A stretch of 64,000 nucleotides of DNA from Calothrix sp. NIES-2098. Its GTDB lineage: Bacteria; Cyanobacteriota; Cyanobacteriia; Cyanobacteriales; Nostocaceae. The stretch covers positions 5,459,001-5,523,000 of the forward strand of contig AP018172.1 of NCBI GenBank assembly GCA_002368175.1, read 5' to 3'. The notes below the pieces were generated by a model. It had not been told where the DNA came from. It searched no databases and saw only the letters and a program-made list of their open reading frames with translations. Below are positions 24,573 to 33,602 of this stretch, one piece after another. Each line of letters starts with the position of its first letter. The first letter of the stretch is position 1. A program made the position numbers and the translations under genes.

Positions 24573-25427
24573 TTGAGTTTGTGTTATCCCGAAAATTACA
24601 AAAGTAAATTGCTAACTCTATCTAAGCAACTGCCTTTATATGGCAAAAGAATATTAATAACAGCACCGAGGAATTATGCTTCTAGGTTGTCTGAAGAAAT
24701 CATCAATAAAGGTGGTTTACCTTTGCTCATGCCAACGATAGAAACCACTTGGTTAACAGATTACGCTGAGTTAGATAGTGTTTTAAAACAAATAAATAAA
24801 TTTGACTGGATTGCATTCACCAGTAGAAACGGTATTACTGCATTTTTTGATCGCTTAAATGTTTTGGGTATCTCAACAGATGCACTGCAAAATTGTCAAC
24901 TGTGTGCTATTGGCAAAGATGCAGAATTATTATTATCTCTGTGTAACAGAGTCGATTTGATTCCTAAAGAATCTAGTCCAGCAGGAATTGTGGCAGAATT
25001 CTCGCAAATTCCTGATATTCATCAGAAAAAAGTATTAGTACCAGTTCCAGTAGTTGTTGGTATCGCAGAGCCGGATGTTGTACCCAATTTTATTGCAGGT
25101 TTGCAAAGATTGGGTATACAGGTAACTCGCGTACCTACCTATACTACTGGCTGTGTAGATAAAGAAATTTATGCAGTTGAATTAGAGTTACTGCGTCAAG
25201 GAATAATCGATGTAATTGCTTTTAGTAGCACAGCAGAAATAGAAAGCTTTTTAGCAATGCTCGACTCAAATAGAGATTATCGGCATTGTATTGTTGCCTG
25301 TTTTGGCCCGTATACAGCTACTAATGCTAAAAAGTTGGGTGTAAATGTCTCTATTGTTTCACAAGACTATAGCTCATTTGCCGGATTTGCAGATGCGATC
25401 GCCCAATTTTTTCATCAGTATGAATAA
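24573..25427 (+). CDS. hemD: Uroporphyrinogen-III synthase-like protein (HemD family)
   Basis: A 284-residue HemD-type protein. The family cyclises hydroxymethylbilane to uroporphyrinogen III in tetrapyrrole synthesis. Visible signatures: KRILITAPRNYASRLSEEI, the central FDWIAFTSRNGITAFFDRL, LCAIGKDAE, the second-domain VPNFIAGLQRLGIQVTRVPTYTTG, IDVIAFSSTAEIESFLAML and a final CFGPYTATNAKKLGVN. There is no ATG near the start; TTG at 24573 or 24579 is the most upstream option and has no strong ribosome site. It converges with hemN (73-bp gap), and both act in the heme/chlorophyll pathway. Whether this is the main housekeeping HemD or a paralogue is not decidable here. Confidence 0.82.
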   Translation: MSLCYPENYKSKLLTLSKQLPLYGKRILITAPRNYASRLSEEIINKGGLPLLMPTIETTWLTDYAELDSVLKQINKFDWIAFTSRNGITAFFDRLNVLGISTDALQNCQLCAIGKDAELLLSLCNRVDLIPKESSPAGIVAEFSQIPDIHQKKVLVPVPVVVGIAEPDVVPNFIAGLQRLGIQVTRVPTYTTGCVDKEIYAVELELLRQGIIDVIAFSSTAEIESFLAMLDSNRDYRHCIVACFGPYTATNAKKLGVNVSIVSQDYSSFAGFADAIAQFFHQYE

Positions 25428-25500
25428 TTTCGCTCACACCACAGATAAACACGGATAAATATCAATGTTCACCTGTGAGTTATTTAATCATTTCTCATAC

Positions 25501-26886
25501 TTATATAGCGCGTGAGAATTGTTTTTCTTTGATTCTCAAGTGGTTATCGAAGATGACAGCAATATTTCTCACCAGCAATCTGCCAATGTCTGTAACTAGA
25601 ATGTAGTTTTTTAATACGCTAACTAGTCCATCAGCTTCTAGCGGCTGCAACATCTCTAATTCGTGAGCGAAGTATTCATCAAAACAGATATGATATTTCT
25701 CTGCGATGTCTTGCTTATGCAATTGAAAGTGAGACATGATACTCATAATCACATCTCTTCTGATAATGTCATCTTGATTGAGTTTAATACCTTTACTCAC
25801 AGGCAAAGCATCTTTAGTAATTGCCTGATAATAGTCTTTTAATTGCTTGTGGTTTTGGAAGTAAGCATCTTCTAGCATACTAATGGATGTGGAACCAAAA
25901 CCAAAGAGTTCTGTTTCGGCGTGGGTGGTGTAACCTTGAAAGTTACGCTTGAGGGTGCCATTACGTTGAGCGATCGCTAATTCATCATTAGATTTGGCAA
26001 AATGATCCATACCAATGAAGATATACTCATTACTTGTCAGTTCTTCAATGGTCATTTTCAAAATCTCTAGCTTTTCCTGTGGTAAAGGTAAAGCAGATTC
26101 CGGAATATTTTTTTGTGCAGCTTTAATCCAGGGAATATAAGCAAAGTTAAAGACAACAATCCGGTCGGGATCTAATTCAATTGTCTTTTTCACGGTTTCC
26201 CGAAAACTTTGACGGGTTTGATAAGGTAAACCATAAATCAGGTCTACATTTACGCTTTCAAATTGGGCTTCTTTAATCCAACTCATAACCTCAAATAGCA
26301 TTTCTTCAGGCTGAATGCGATTCACTGCTACTTGAACTTGGTGGTTAAAGTCTTGAATACCAAAACTAATGCGATTAAACCCTATCTGTCTGAGAAATAA
26401 AATGTAGTTTCTATCTACATAGCGAGGATTGATTTCAATTGAGATTTCCGCTTGTGGATCGATGGTGAAGTGTTGAGTAATGTTTTTCCACAAGAATTCT
26501 ACTTGCTCAAGCTCTAAGTAGTTAGGCGTACCACCGCCCCAATGTACTTGAAGTACTTTGCGATCGCAATCAATTAAGGCTGCGGTCTGCTTGATATCTT
26601 TAACCAAATTTTCTAGGTAGGGTTTGGCAATATTCTTGTTGTTGGAAATTACTGTGTTACAGCCGCAGAAGTAGCAAGCACTTTGGCAAAAAGGGATGTG
26701 GAAATACAAAGACAAGGGAGTTTTTCTTAGATTTGAGGCGGCGATCGCAGTTTGCAGATCGCTTATGGTAAATGCTTCGCTTAATTCAGTAGCAGGTGGG
26801 TAACTGGTGTATCTGGGTGCGGGTGCATCGTACTTTTGAATCATCTCCAGATCGAATTTGACACCAGGTAAGAGAAAAACCATCAA
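25501..26886 (-). CDS. hemN: Oxygen-independent coproporphyrinogen III oxidase (radical SAM)
   Basis: A 461-residue radical SAM enzyme that decarboxylates coproporphyrinogen III to protoporphyrinogen IX without oxygen. It has the full HemN start YDAPAPRYTSYPPATELSEAF and the Fe-S motif IPFCQSACYFCGCNTVI (Cys67, 71, 74 and 76, the CxxxCxxCxC form specific to true HemN). VHWGGGTPNYLE, EINPRYVD and RISFGIQDFNHQVQVAVNR also match. The C-terminal HemN domain is present. In cyanobacteria this form is used under low oxygen beside the oxygen-dependent HemF. The upstream 788-bp spacer could hold regulation, but no site is assigned. Confidence 0.93.
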   Translation of the reverse strand: MMVFLLPGVKFDLEMIQKYDAPAPRYTSYPPATELSEAFTISDLQTAIAASNLRKTPLSLYFHIPFCQSACYFCGCNTVISNNKNIAKPYLENLVKDIKQTAALIDCDRKVLQVHWGGGTPNYLELEQVEFLWKNITQHFTIDPQAEISIEINPRYVDRNYILFLRQIGFNRISFGIQDFNHQVQVAVNRIQPEEMLFEVMSWIKEAQFESVNVDLIYGLPYQTRQSFRETVKKTIELDPDRIVVFNFAYIPWIKAAQKNIPESALPLPQEKLEILKMTIEELTSNEYIFIGMDHFAKSNDELAIAQRNGTLKRNFQGYTTHAETELFGFGSTSISMLEDAYFQNHKQLKDYYQAITKDALPVSKGIKLNQDDIIRRDVIMSIMSHFQLHKQDIAEKYHICFDEYFAHELEMLQPLEADGLVSVLKNYILVTDIGRLLVRNIAVIFDNHLRIKEKQFSRAI

Positions 26887-27674
26887 AACCTCCGAATACC
26901 GCCTAGCGATTAGTTGTAGAGTCAGCCACAGACTCAGGATGTCTGTCAGTTCACAGTCAATGGCAGAGTTAGAGAATAGTTATTTTGGGGTTAGACAGCA
27001 TTCGCATCACTCGATCCAGCAAATAATACTGCCGATGCGGGTACTGCCTTTTTTATCTCTCCCAAAATTATTTAACTATTTATATTTGTATAACTATAAA
27101 GCTATTAATATTTCTTTATTTTTGTCTGTGTGTGAAGGCACATCTTGGCAAGGGTCAAGAGTCAAGAGTCAAGGGTCATTAGTCATTGGTTGTTACTTAT
27201 TTCCCCCTTGTCTCCCCACACTCCCCACACTCCCTCATCTCCCCCTCGCCACTGGCAAATGACCAATGCCCTATGCCGTATGACGGATTTTCCAATATAG
27301 AGCTTTTGTGTCTTCTATCTTCTGCCAGATTTGCAAGACACATACCACAAATATGGTTAATATAGTTTAAAAATGTTGAATCTACGGAATTTAACAGTTT
27401 TTCTTAACTAGTTAGCGCTTTGGTCGCAACAGTTAGCATCTGCCACAAGAGCCATATTTTTCGACTCTTGGAGGATTTACCAGGTATGAGCCATTGAAGA
27501 CGTTAATCTACTTGGGTTTCAGCATCCTTAATATCTCAGTTCGCAAAAACCAGTCTTTTGACTCATGACTGTGTATTCCCAATAGGCAATCTCTCAGATG
27601 TTGAGTAACATTATCGACATACTATTACTTCACAGTATAAAAATTTATTCTATCTTCACAGGAGTGCTGTCAAG
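26887..27674. other. Divergent intergenic region between hemN and the beta-helix protein gene
   Basis: 788 bp without a credible gene. It contains stuttering GGGTCAAGAGTCAAGAGTCAAGGGTCATTAGTCATT-type tandem motifs (27154-27192, written here as a pattern) and a pyrimidine-rich run CTCCCCACACTCCCCACACTCC (27213-27234) of the same skewed family as 31568-31600. A GGAGG followed by a three-codon frame (ATG AGC CAT TGA near 27486) is seen. An open frame of 134 codons from 26858 runs through these repeats and is rejected. Confidence 0.5.
27154..27256. repeat. Short tandem and C-skewed low-complexity repeats
   Basis: Three imperfect copies of GGTCAAGAGTCAA-type sequence, then GTCATTAGTCATTGGT, then CTTGTCTCCCCACACTCCCC repeated ACTCCC units. 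The C-rich part is found in reverse orientation at 31568-31602 and in altered form inside two genes (37484-37545; 17453-17480). It is typical dispersed spacer material of filamentous cyanobacteria. Confidence 0.7.
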
Positions 27675-29771
27675 GTGATTTCCCCTATTGTGTTTCCTAG
27701 AAATCGTAGGTCTGAAGTTCTCTCAGTAACAGCGGTTGCTAAAGGCGATCGCCCAGATTTATACACAGAATTTAGACTTCATAAACTTTTTCGCGCTTCC
27801 GTATTATCTTTGAGTATTGGTATAAGCCTCGCGACTTTGACTTTATTGGGAATAAGTTTTGGCAGTGCTTTTGCCCAAGTACCACCTGCGGGTGAGAAAC
27901 AACTCTCTCAGGTTAATGTACTATTTGTCAACCCTGCTACCGGAGAAGATAAAGAAGGTAATGGTAGCGATCGCACTCCTTTAAAAACAATTACCCAAGC
28001 GTTACAAAAAGCTACTGGCAATACAGTAATTACCCTAGCACCAGGTACTTATAGTGCTGAAACAGGAGAGTCCTTTCCGTTAATCCTCAGACAAGGTGTT
28101 TCCATTCAAGGGGATGCTAGCGATCGAGGTAAAGGAATTACGATTCAGGGAGGTGGCGAATACCTCAGTCGTAGTTTTGGAGGTCAAAACGTCACCATTG
28201 TCGGAGCAAACCAAGCAGGGTTAACTGGGGTGACAGTAACTAATCCCAATCGCCGCGGTTACGGTTTGTGGATTGAATCGAGTAATCCAGTAGTTTCACA
28301 AAATACATTTACAGGCAATACCCAAGATGGGGTATTTGTAACTGGTAATGCTACACCAACTATTAGCCAGAATAGCTTTTACCGTAATGGAGCTAACGGG
28401 ATCACAATCGCTGGGACTTCTCAAGCTCAAGTGCGGGAAAATCTTTTTCAAGAAACAGGCTTTGGGATTAATATTGCTCAAAATGCCACACCAGTAATCT
28501 CCAACAATCAAATTCAAAACAACAGAGCTGGGATTATCGTCCAAGCTAACGCTCGCCCAGTTTTGCGGAATAACATTATTGAGGGTAGTAAAGAAGATGG
28601 TATGGTAGCGATCGCCCAAGCCATGCCAGATTTAGGTAATGATTCGGAACCTGGCGGTAATCAATTTCGCAATAATACTCGCTACGATATTAACGCCAGC
28701 GCTGCCAAACAAGTAATTGCTGCTGTTGGTAACACGCTTACTAGCAATCGCATTGCTGGTAAGGTGGAGATGAAAGCTCCGACAACGACAACAGCGATCG
28801 CGCGGAATGCTCAACCTGCGGCTGGTGGCCCCGAAGACGTACCTACCAACGGTGAAATTATCTTCTCGGCTCCAGGACTCTCGGAAACTCCTAACAACCT
28901 CAACGTCCCATCAGCCAACAACAGCAATTCTGGTAATAACCTGAGTATTGGCAAATTAAATCCGCAATTATTGCCACTGCTACCAGCCAATACATCGCGT
29001 GTTGTTCCTACGTTGAATCCGCCACCACCCACTCCGACAGTTAACTCTCCAGTTCCCGGTTTCCCAGTTCCTAGCAGTTTGTCAGGTAGACAAACACCAA
29101 TAAATCCTCAAGTTCCCCCAACGGCAAGTATGCCGCCTGTAGCTGGGAATTCACCTGATACTCCACAGTTGAATTACATACAGGTGAATACCAATGCAAT
29201 TGAGTTTGCCCCACCTCAACCTCCGAGCAATTCTGTAGTCAAACCACGAGCTACAGGAAGTAGAGGTAAAAAGCAGCCATCACAAAGACGGCAACCAGCC
29301 CCTCCCGTGGGTAACTCAAATCTTTTGCCCGTTCCTAATTCCAATATTCCAATGGGCAATACTCGGAATATGCGCAAAGTGCCAGTACCAGCAAGCTCTC
29401 CGGTTGTAAATTACGGTGGTTCGTTACCAAATAATGTAAATGTAGCGCCAATGGGTACAGGTTCGCTGCCTCCCAGTGCAGTGCCAATGGGTAGCAGTCC
29501 ATTACCTGCTGGTGTGGCTCCAATGGGTAGCAATCCAACACAGTATGGGGCGGTCGGGCCGATGGGTGTCCGTTACCGCGTCTTAGTAGAAGTAGCAACA
29601 GAAAGGGATCAGGAGTTAGTGCGATACCTTGCTCCTGGGGCTTTTCCCACAGTTTCCCAAGGTCGAAACTTCATGCAAGTGGGAGTATTTAGCAATCGCT
29701 CGAATGCGGAAGGCATGATGAACTCGCTTAATAGCAGCGGTTTAAGAGCGATATTTGAAGTGTTGAATTGA
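27675..29771 (+). CDS. Exported DUF1565 / parallel beta-helix protein with SPOR-like C-terminus
   Basis: A 698-residue protein starting at GTG 27675 with GGAG 10 bases upstream. Residues ~33-58 form a hydrophobic signal or anchor segment (SLSIGISLATLTLLGISFGS) ending in AFAQ. Next comes DUF1565: LFVNPATGEDKEGNGSDRTP and LKTITQALQKATGNTVITLA, a right-handed beta-helix signature, then repeated helix turns such as NPVVSQNTFTGNTQDGVFV and ATPTISQNSFYRNGANGITI. The middle is Pro/Asn-rich with PMGSSPLPAG-like repeats. The last ~75 residues (YRVLVEVATERDQELVRYLA ... MQVGVFSNRSNAEGMMNSLN) look like a SPOR fold. A cell-envelope role with peptidoglycan or polysaccharide contact is likely; the ligand is unknown. 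Confidence 0.85.
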   Translation: MISPIVFPRNRRSEVLSVTAVAKGDRPDLYTEFRLHKLFRASVLSLSIGISLATLTLLGISFGSAFAQVPPAGEKQLSQVNVLFVNPATGEDKEGNGSDRTPLKTITQALQKATGNTVITLAPGTYSAETGESFPLILRQGVSIQGDASDRGKGITIQGGGEYLSRSFGGQNVTIVGANQAGLTGVTVTNPNRRGYGLWIESSNPVVSQNTFTGNTQDGVFVTGNATPTISQNSFYRNGANGITIAGTSQAQVRENLFQETGFGINIAQNATPVISNNQIQNNRAGIIVQANARPVLRNNIIEGSKEDGMVAIAQAMPDLGNDSEPGGNQFRNNTRYDINASAAKQVIAAVGNTLTSNRIAGKVEMKAPTTTTAIARNAQPAAGGPEDVPTNGEIIFSAPGLSETPNNLNVPSANNSNSGNNLSIGKLNPQLLPLLPANTSRVVPTLNPPPPTPTVNSPVPGFPVPSSLSGRQTPINPQVPPTASMPPVAGNSPDTPQLNYIQVNTNAIEFAPPQPPSNSVVKPRATGSRGKKQPSQRRQPAPPVGNSNLLPVPNSNIPMGNTRNMRKVPVPASSPVVNYGGSLPNNVNVAPMGTGSLPPSAVPMGSSPLPAGVAPMGSNPTQYGAVGPMGVRYRVLVEVATERDQELVRYLAPGAFPTVSQGRNFMQVGVFSNRSNAEGMMNSLNSSGLRAIFEVLN

Positions 29772-29778
29772 TGCCAAA

Positions 29779-29820
29779 GGAACAGGGAACGGGTGAGAGG
29801 CAATGCCTTGACCCTGTTCC
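29779..29820. terminator. Stem-loop between convergent genes
   Basis: GGAACAGGG (29779-29787) pairs with CCCTGTTCC (29812-29820), a perfect 9-bp stem with a 24-nt loop, within the 50 bp between two converging stop codons. There is no strong T-run on either side, so it may serve as a weak bidirectional terminator or 3' end stabiliser. Confidence 0.6.
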
Positions 29821-29821
29821 A

Positions 29822-30745
29822 TTACTGAAGCGATCGCTTCTCTATGCCGAGATTACCTTGTAAGCCGCCGGTGTGGATCAATAGTAAGCGATCGCCTCGC
29901 TGAAAAAATCCTTGCTTGAGTAAATCCATCACGCCGTAAAACATTTTGGCGGTGTAGACATAATCTAAAGGTATGCCATGTTCTTGGGTGAACTGCTGAC
30001 TAAACGTTAGTAGTTCATCGTTCACTTTGGCATAGCCACCCATGTGGTAATTACAGATTAATTCCCAGGATGCGATCGCCTCATTAGCAGTGGGCAAACC
30101 AGAGGCGAGGTAATTCTTCAGCCAACTATCTACTTCTGACGCGAGAAATTCCCCACCTTTGAGAACGGGAAAGCCAATGGCGCGTTGACCTTTTTGCAGC
30201 GACAGTATAATTCCAGCTAAGGTAGTACCTGTACCACAAGCCACGCATACAGTATCAAATGCTGCCGTGTTGACTATTTCTATGCAACCGCGTACACCGT
30301 TGAGATTGCCGCCGCCTTCAGGAATGATAAACACCTCACCAAAGCGTTGCTGTAATTCTGTTTGTAATGCTGTGGTTTGTCGCTCTCGGTATTTCTGGCG
30401 GTCGAGGTAGAAAAGTTGCATTCCTTGTTGCACGGCAAAACTCAGTGTAGGGTTAAGGGGCAATCTCTCTTCTCCGCGAATCATGCCAATAGTGCGAAAT
30501 CCAAAAAGATTTCCGGCGGCGGCGGTGGCAAAGATGTGGTTAGAATAAGCACCACCAAAAGTCAGCAGTGTTGTGAAATTTCGCTGTTGAGCCTCCAAGA
30601 TGTTGTACTTCAGCTTAAACCACTTATTACCATTAACCCACGGGTGCATAAAATCGAGGCGTAGCACAGATAAATTAACTCCAGCCTGTTGAGCAATGGC
30701 GCTATGAATAGGTTGTATGGTGGGAGGCAGAAAAATTGACGGCAT
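29822..30745 (-). CDS. PLP-dependent ACC deaminase / D-cysteine desulfhydrase family protein
   Basis: A 307-residue fold-type II PLP enzyme. The N-terminal FMHPWVNGNKWFKLKYNI carries the PLP Lys (NKWFKLKYN), followed by LLTFGGAYSNHIFATAAAG, RGEERLPLNPTLSFAVQQGM, FIIPEGGGNLNGVRGCIEIV and the phosphate loop VCVACGTGTTLAGIIL. The ending LLLIHTGGLQGNLG is typical (HTGG). Members deaminate 1-aminocyclopropane-1-carboxylate or release H2S from D-cysteine. Most bacterial members are D-cysteine desulfhydrases, and I favour that without proof. It is slightly short relative to the ~330-residue characterised enzymes. Confidence 0.88.
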   Translation of the reverse strand: MPSIFLPPTIQPIHSAIAQQAGVNLSVLRLDFMHPWVNGNKWFKLKYNILEAQQRNFTTLLTFGGAYSNHIFATAAAGNLFGFRTIGMIRGEERLPLNPTLSFAVQQGMQLFYLDRQKYRERQTTALQTELQQRFGEVFIIPEGGGNLNGVRGCIEIVNTAAFDTVCVACGTGTTLAGIILSLQKGQRAIGFPVLKGGEFLASEVDSWLKNYLASGLPTANEAIASWELICNYHMGGYAKVNDELLTFSQQFTQEHGIPLDYVYTAKMFYGVMDLLKQGFFQRGDRLLLIHTGGLQGNLGIEKRSLQ

Positions 30746-30784
30746 TCACAACTAAGAAATGGGTATGCAATTATTGTTTGGCTC

Positions 30785-30864
30785 GTAGTTGCGCTTTAGC
30801 GCTATAGACGCGTTCGCGAAGCGTTCTCGTAGAGTAGCGGCTTCTCGCAGAGTAGCGCAACTAC
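30785..30864. repeat. Palindromic repeat with GTAGTTGCGCT ends
   Basis: GTAGTTGCGCT (30785-30795) and AGCGCAACTAC (30854-30864) are exact reverse complements. Inside are CGCGTTCGCGAAGCGTTC and CTCGTAGAGTAGCGGCTTCT, modules also found in the other mosaic repeats of this window. It lies in the 261-bp spacer between two divergent genes. Confidence 0.85.
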
Positions 30865-31006
30865 AAACAAGTGATGATTATTTGCACCGACTCACGTTAA
30901 ATAGATGAAGTTGCATGAGAGTAAAACTCAACCTTGCTTAATCTTTAGCTAAGGCATAGGCTGAGGACACAGAGAATTTCTAAATTTACTTGGCATTAGA
31001 CAGTTT

Positions 31007-31567
31007 ATGGCTAAAGTTTTTGACAGTATCACTGAGGAACTAAAAGAATTTATTGCTGCTCAACACCTGTTTTTTGTAGGTAGCGCACCCTTGAGTGCCA
31101 CAGGTCACGTTAACCTTTCTCCCAAGGGGATGGAGAGTTTTCGCGTGCTTTCTCCCCACCGCGTAGGCTACTTAGATCTTACAGGTAGTGGTAACGAAAC
31201 TTCAGCCCATCTACAAGAAAATGGGCGAATTACCTTTCTATTTTGCGCTTTTCAAGAACCTGCCCGCATTCTGCGACTTTACGGTCAAGGATACACGATT
31301 GTACCCGGTACTCCAGAGTGGAACTCTTTTGACTCTTGGTTTCCTTCACTGCCTGGAACGCGTCAAATTATCATAGCTGATATTGAACGAGTGCAAACTT
31401 CTTGTGGCTTTGGCGTCCCTCTCTATGAATATCAAGGACAGCGCCAGACTTTAGTAAATTGGGCAACTAAAAAAGGCGAAGAGGGAGTTAGAGAATATCA
31501 ACAGCAAAAAAATCTTGTCAGTATTGACGGTTTACCAACTCCGCTGAGTAATTTACCTGGGGGTTGA
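31007..31567 (+). CDS. Pyridoxamine 5'-phosphate oxidase-fold protein
   Basis: A 186-residue protein starting MAKVFDSITEELKEFIAAQH. FFVGSAPLSATGHVNLSPKG, RVLSPHRVGYLDLTGSGNET, NGRITFLFCAFQEPARILRL and YGQGYTIVPGTPEW fit the split-barrel FMN or F420-binding fold found in many PNPOx-like proteins. The biosynthetic PdxH signature is absent, so it is probably not pyridoxal phosphate synthase; a flavin- or heme-linked reductase role is possible. The last residues and stop run straight into a G-rich spacer repeat. Confidence 0.85.
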   Translation: MAKVFDSITEELKEFIAAQHLFFVGSAPLSATGHVNLSPKGMESFRVLSPHRVGYLDLTGSGNETSAHLQENGRITFLFCAFQEPARILRLYGQGYTIVPGTPEWNSFDSWFPSLPGTRQIIIADIERVQTSCGFGVPLYEYQGQRQTLVNWATKKGEEGVREYQQQKNLVSIDGLPTPLSNLPGG

Positions 31568-31745
31568 GGAGTGTGGGGAGGGTGGGGAGTGTGGGAAGAC
31601 AAGGTGAGACCAGCGCTGCGGGAGGGTTTCCAACGCCACTTGCTTCAAGTCGGGGAACCCGCCCAACGCAGTGGCTTCTCCGCAGGCGACTGGCGTTCCC
31701 CGTAGGGGTTCTCGAAGAGTACCCGAAGGGGGGACAGAAAGGAGA
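31568..31745. repeat. G-skewed repeat followed by GC-rich mosaic repeat
   Basis: The first 33 bases after the PNPOx stop are almost purely G/T (GAGTGTGGGGAGGGTGGGGA), the reverse of the C-rich run at 27213-27234. From about 31607 a GC-rich mosaic follows, with CGGGAGGGTTTCCAACGCC, GTGGCTTCTCCGCAGGCGAC and GGCGTTCCCCGTAGGGGTTC, related to the 14441 and 24378 modules. Open frames on both strands here are by-products. The rest of this 330-bp spacer holds a copy of the CTTAAGTTGACAC element. Confidence 0.7.
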
Positions 31746-31810
31746 TTTAGTTAATAATATCGCAGCGTTTATTAATAACATTGCGATGTTCATCAATTGG
31801 TTCCTTCTCG

Positions 31811-31850
31811 CTTAAGTTGACACCAATGGGCATTGCCATGCCCTTACCAA
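31811..31850. repeat. Dispersed CTTAAGTTGACAC element, copy 2
   Basis: CTTAAGTTGACAC at 31811-31823 is followed by CAATGGGCATTGCCATGCCC. It aligns with 22418-22460 at about 70 percent by eye over 40 bases. It lies 50 bp from the 3' end of the kinase gene. Confidence 0.65.
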
Positions 31851-31897
31851 CGTATTTGGATCGCGATCGACGTGACATGGTATTAGGTAGGAAACTG

Positions 31898-33358
31898 TTA
31901 TTTAGGACAAGAGTTTTTTGTGCGACTTTTCCAAATCCAACCCGGTTCTGGAGAACTAATTTCTATCCAGCCACCCTCAGTTTTACCAGTAGTTGTCACT
32001 TGAGTACCTGCTTTAATTACTTTCCCTGTTTTTCTCTGTCTGGAACCAGATACAGAGCGTAAGTTTGAGGAACTAACAACAACCAGACAACCTATTTTCT
32101 GTTCGGGTTCTTTCGTATTAGTTGCTACTTGCTTAACTTCATTTTGTGCAGGCTCAGAAGCTGGTTTTTGTGAGCGATTAGCAGACATGATACCAAAAGC
32201 AATGAGTGCGATCGCTCCACTAATCCCAATCAACAATCGTCTTTTTGGAGAAGCTGAAGAAAGAGAACGCAAGTTGAACTGAGAAGTGCTAGGTGCTTGG
32301 GTGGGATTAGTAGTAGTTGACAGTGCATTCTGAGCCTCAGAGGCTCGCAGAGTGGATGGAGCAGTTAGTGGTGCTGTAGAACCAGAGGATGTTTCGTGAT
32401 TCGGCGGAATGTAGCAAGGCTTTGCTAGTTCTTGAAGATAGTTCATCACTTTGGTTGCGGTCACATAGCCATCTTTTAAATAGTGACCCACCACTTGGGT
32501 AACAACAGCTGCGACAGCTGCTGGCGTGTTGGCATTAGTGATGGAACTGAGTGCTTGCAGTGCTTCGGTTGCTGACTGGTAGCGGTATTTAAAGTAATGG
32601 CGTATCATCTTATTCAAGATAGAAGCCAATTGGTTGCTGACTTGAGCGTGATGCTGCCATAATATCTCTCCACTGCTAGCATCCTCTCCTAATTGCTTGG
32701 GACTCAAGCCTGTCAGAGCTTGAATACAAGTCATACCTAGTGCATAAATATCGCTACAAGGTCTTGGTCTACCTTGTCCCTGTTCGCTTGGCATATAGCC
32801 TGGAGTACCCACAGCTACGGTTTCATTTTTCAGCTGTTCTGGAGTCATTAGTGAGTAACTCTTAATTTGTTTGACAGCCCCAAAATCAACCAAAACTATT
32901 TTATTGTCTGAAGCACGGCGGATTAAGTTGTCGGGTTTGAGATCTCGATGAATCACCCCATGACTATGAATAAATTCTAAGATAGGTAAAACATCTTGCA
33001 GCAATTGAATTACCTGTTCTTCACTCCACCTCGATCCCGGTGGCATTTCCCACGACAGTGGTTGTCCCTCAATTAATTCCTGTACTAAGTAAAATTCTTC
33101 GTCTTCCTCAAAGTAAGCCAAAAGTCGGGGAATTTGGTCATTATGTCCCAGCTTTTCTAAAGTTTCGGCTTCTCTATTAAACAAACGTCTAGCTAGTGGC
33201 AAAAATTCAGGTTCGCTAGTAATCGGTTTGAGATGTTTAACGACACAACTAGGGTTTCCAGGACGGCGAGTATCTAAGGCTATATAAGTATGACCAAATC
33301 CGCCTTTGCCTAATAGTTCAACCACTTGGTAACGTTGGTCTAGTAATCTGCCGATCAT
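31898..33358 (-). CDS. Membrane-anchored Ser/Thr kinase with C-terminal SH3-like domain
   Basis: A 486-residue kinase. The glycine loop YQVVELLGKGGFGHTYIALD, Lys in CVVKHLKP, catalytic loop VIHRDLKPDNLIRR and DFGAVKQIK are intact, so activity is expected. GTPGYMPSEQGQGRPRPCSD marks the activation segment. After a Ser/Thr/Pro linker comes one membrane helix (LLIGISGAIALIAFGIMSA). The C-terminal ~65 residues (VVVSSSNLRSVSGSRQRKTG then VTTTGKTEGGWIEISSPEPG) form a bacterial SH3-like domain of the type that binds cell-wall or protein ligands outside the membrane. It is divergent from the adenylate cyclase gene (244-bp gap), so the two may share regulation. Confidence 0.92.
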   Translation of the reverse strand: MIGRLLDQRYQVVELLGKGGFGHTYIALDTRRPGNPSCVVKHLKPITSEPEFLPLARRLFNREAETLEKLGHNDQIPRLLAYFEEDEEFYLVQELIEGQPLSWEMPPGSRWSEEQVIQLLQDVLPILEFIHSHGVIHRDLKPDNLIRRASDNKIVLVDFGAVKQIKSYSLMTPEQLKNETVAVGTPGYMPSEQGQGRPRPCSDIYALGMTCIQALTGLSPKQLGEDASSGEILWQHHAQVSNQLASILNKMIRHYFKYRYQSATEALQALSSITNANTPAAVAAVVTQVVGHYLKDGYVTATKVMNYLQELAKPCYIPPNHETSSGSTAPLTAPSTLRASEAQNALSTTTNPTQAPSTSQFNLRSLSSASPKRRLLIGISGAIALIAFGIMSANRSQKPASEPAQNEVKQVATNTKEPEQKIGCLVVVSSSNLRSVSGSRQRKTGKVIKAGTQVTTTGKTEGGWIEISSPEPGWIWKSRTKNSCPK

Positions 33359-33602
33359 GGTATAGCTGGACTGAGGTTAACTGTGAACTAGAATACACTT
33401 TCTCACAAAAGCAGAAATTCTTGCGAATTTCACCATAACGCTGATGTATATCTGACTATAATTGTTCCGTAATATTCACTACATTCTAGTTGTCGAAATG
33501 CCATTAATAGTGTCATAAAGAGAAAGCCAAGGCGAACCCTTGGAGTATTAACGGTTTCAAAAATGCTTGCACCCCCAGATTCCCTGACCTATATTCACAC
33601 TC

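Noticed and set aside
26858..27262. 134-codon plus-strand frame upstream of the beta-helix gene
   Set aside because: It overlaps the hemN start and runs through low-complexity repeats, with no recognisable domain.
27486..27497. Three-codon leader ORF after GGAGG
   Set aside because: Too short to support, about 180 bp upstream of the next gene, with no attenuator structure seen.
31518..31815. Small frames on both strands at the end of the PNPOx gene
   Set aside because: They consist of G-skewed and GC-rich mosaic repeats.
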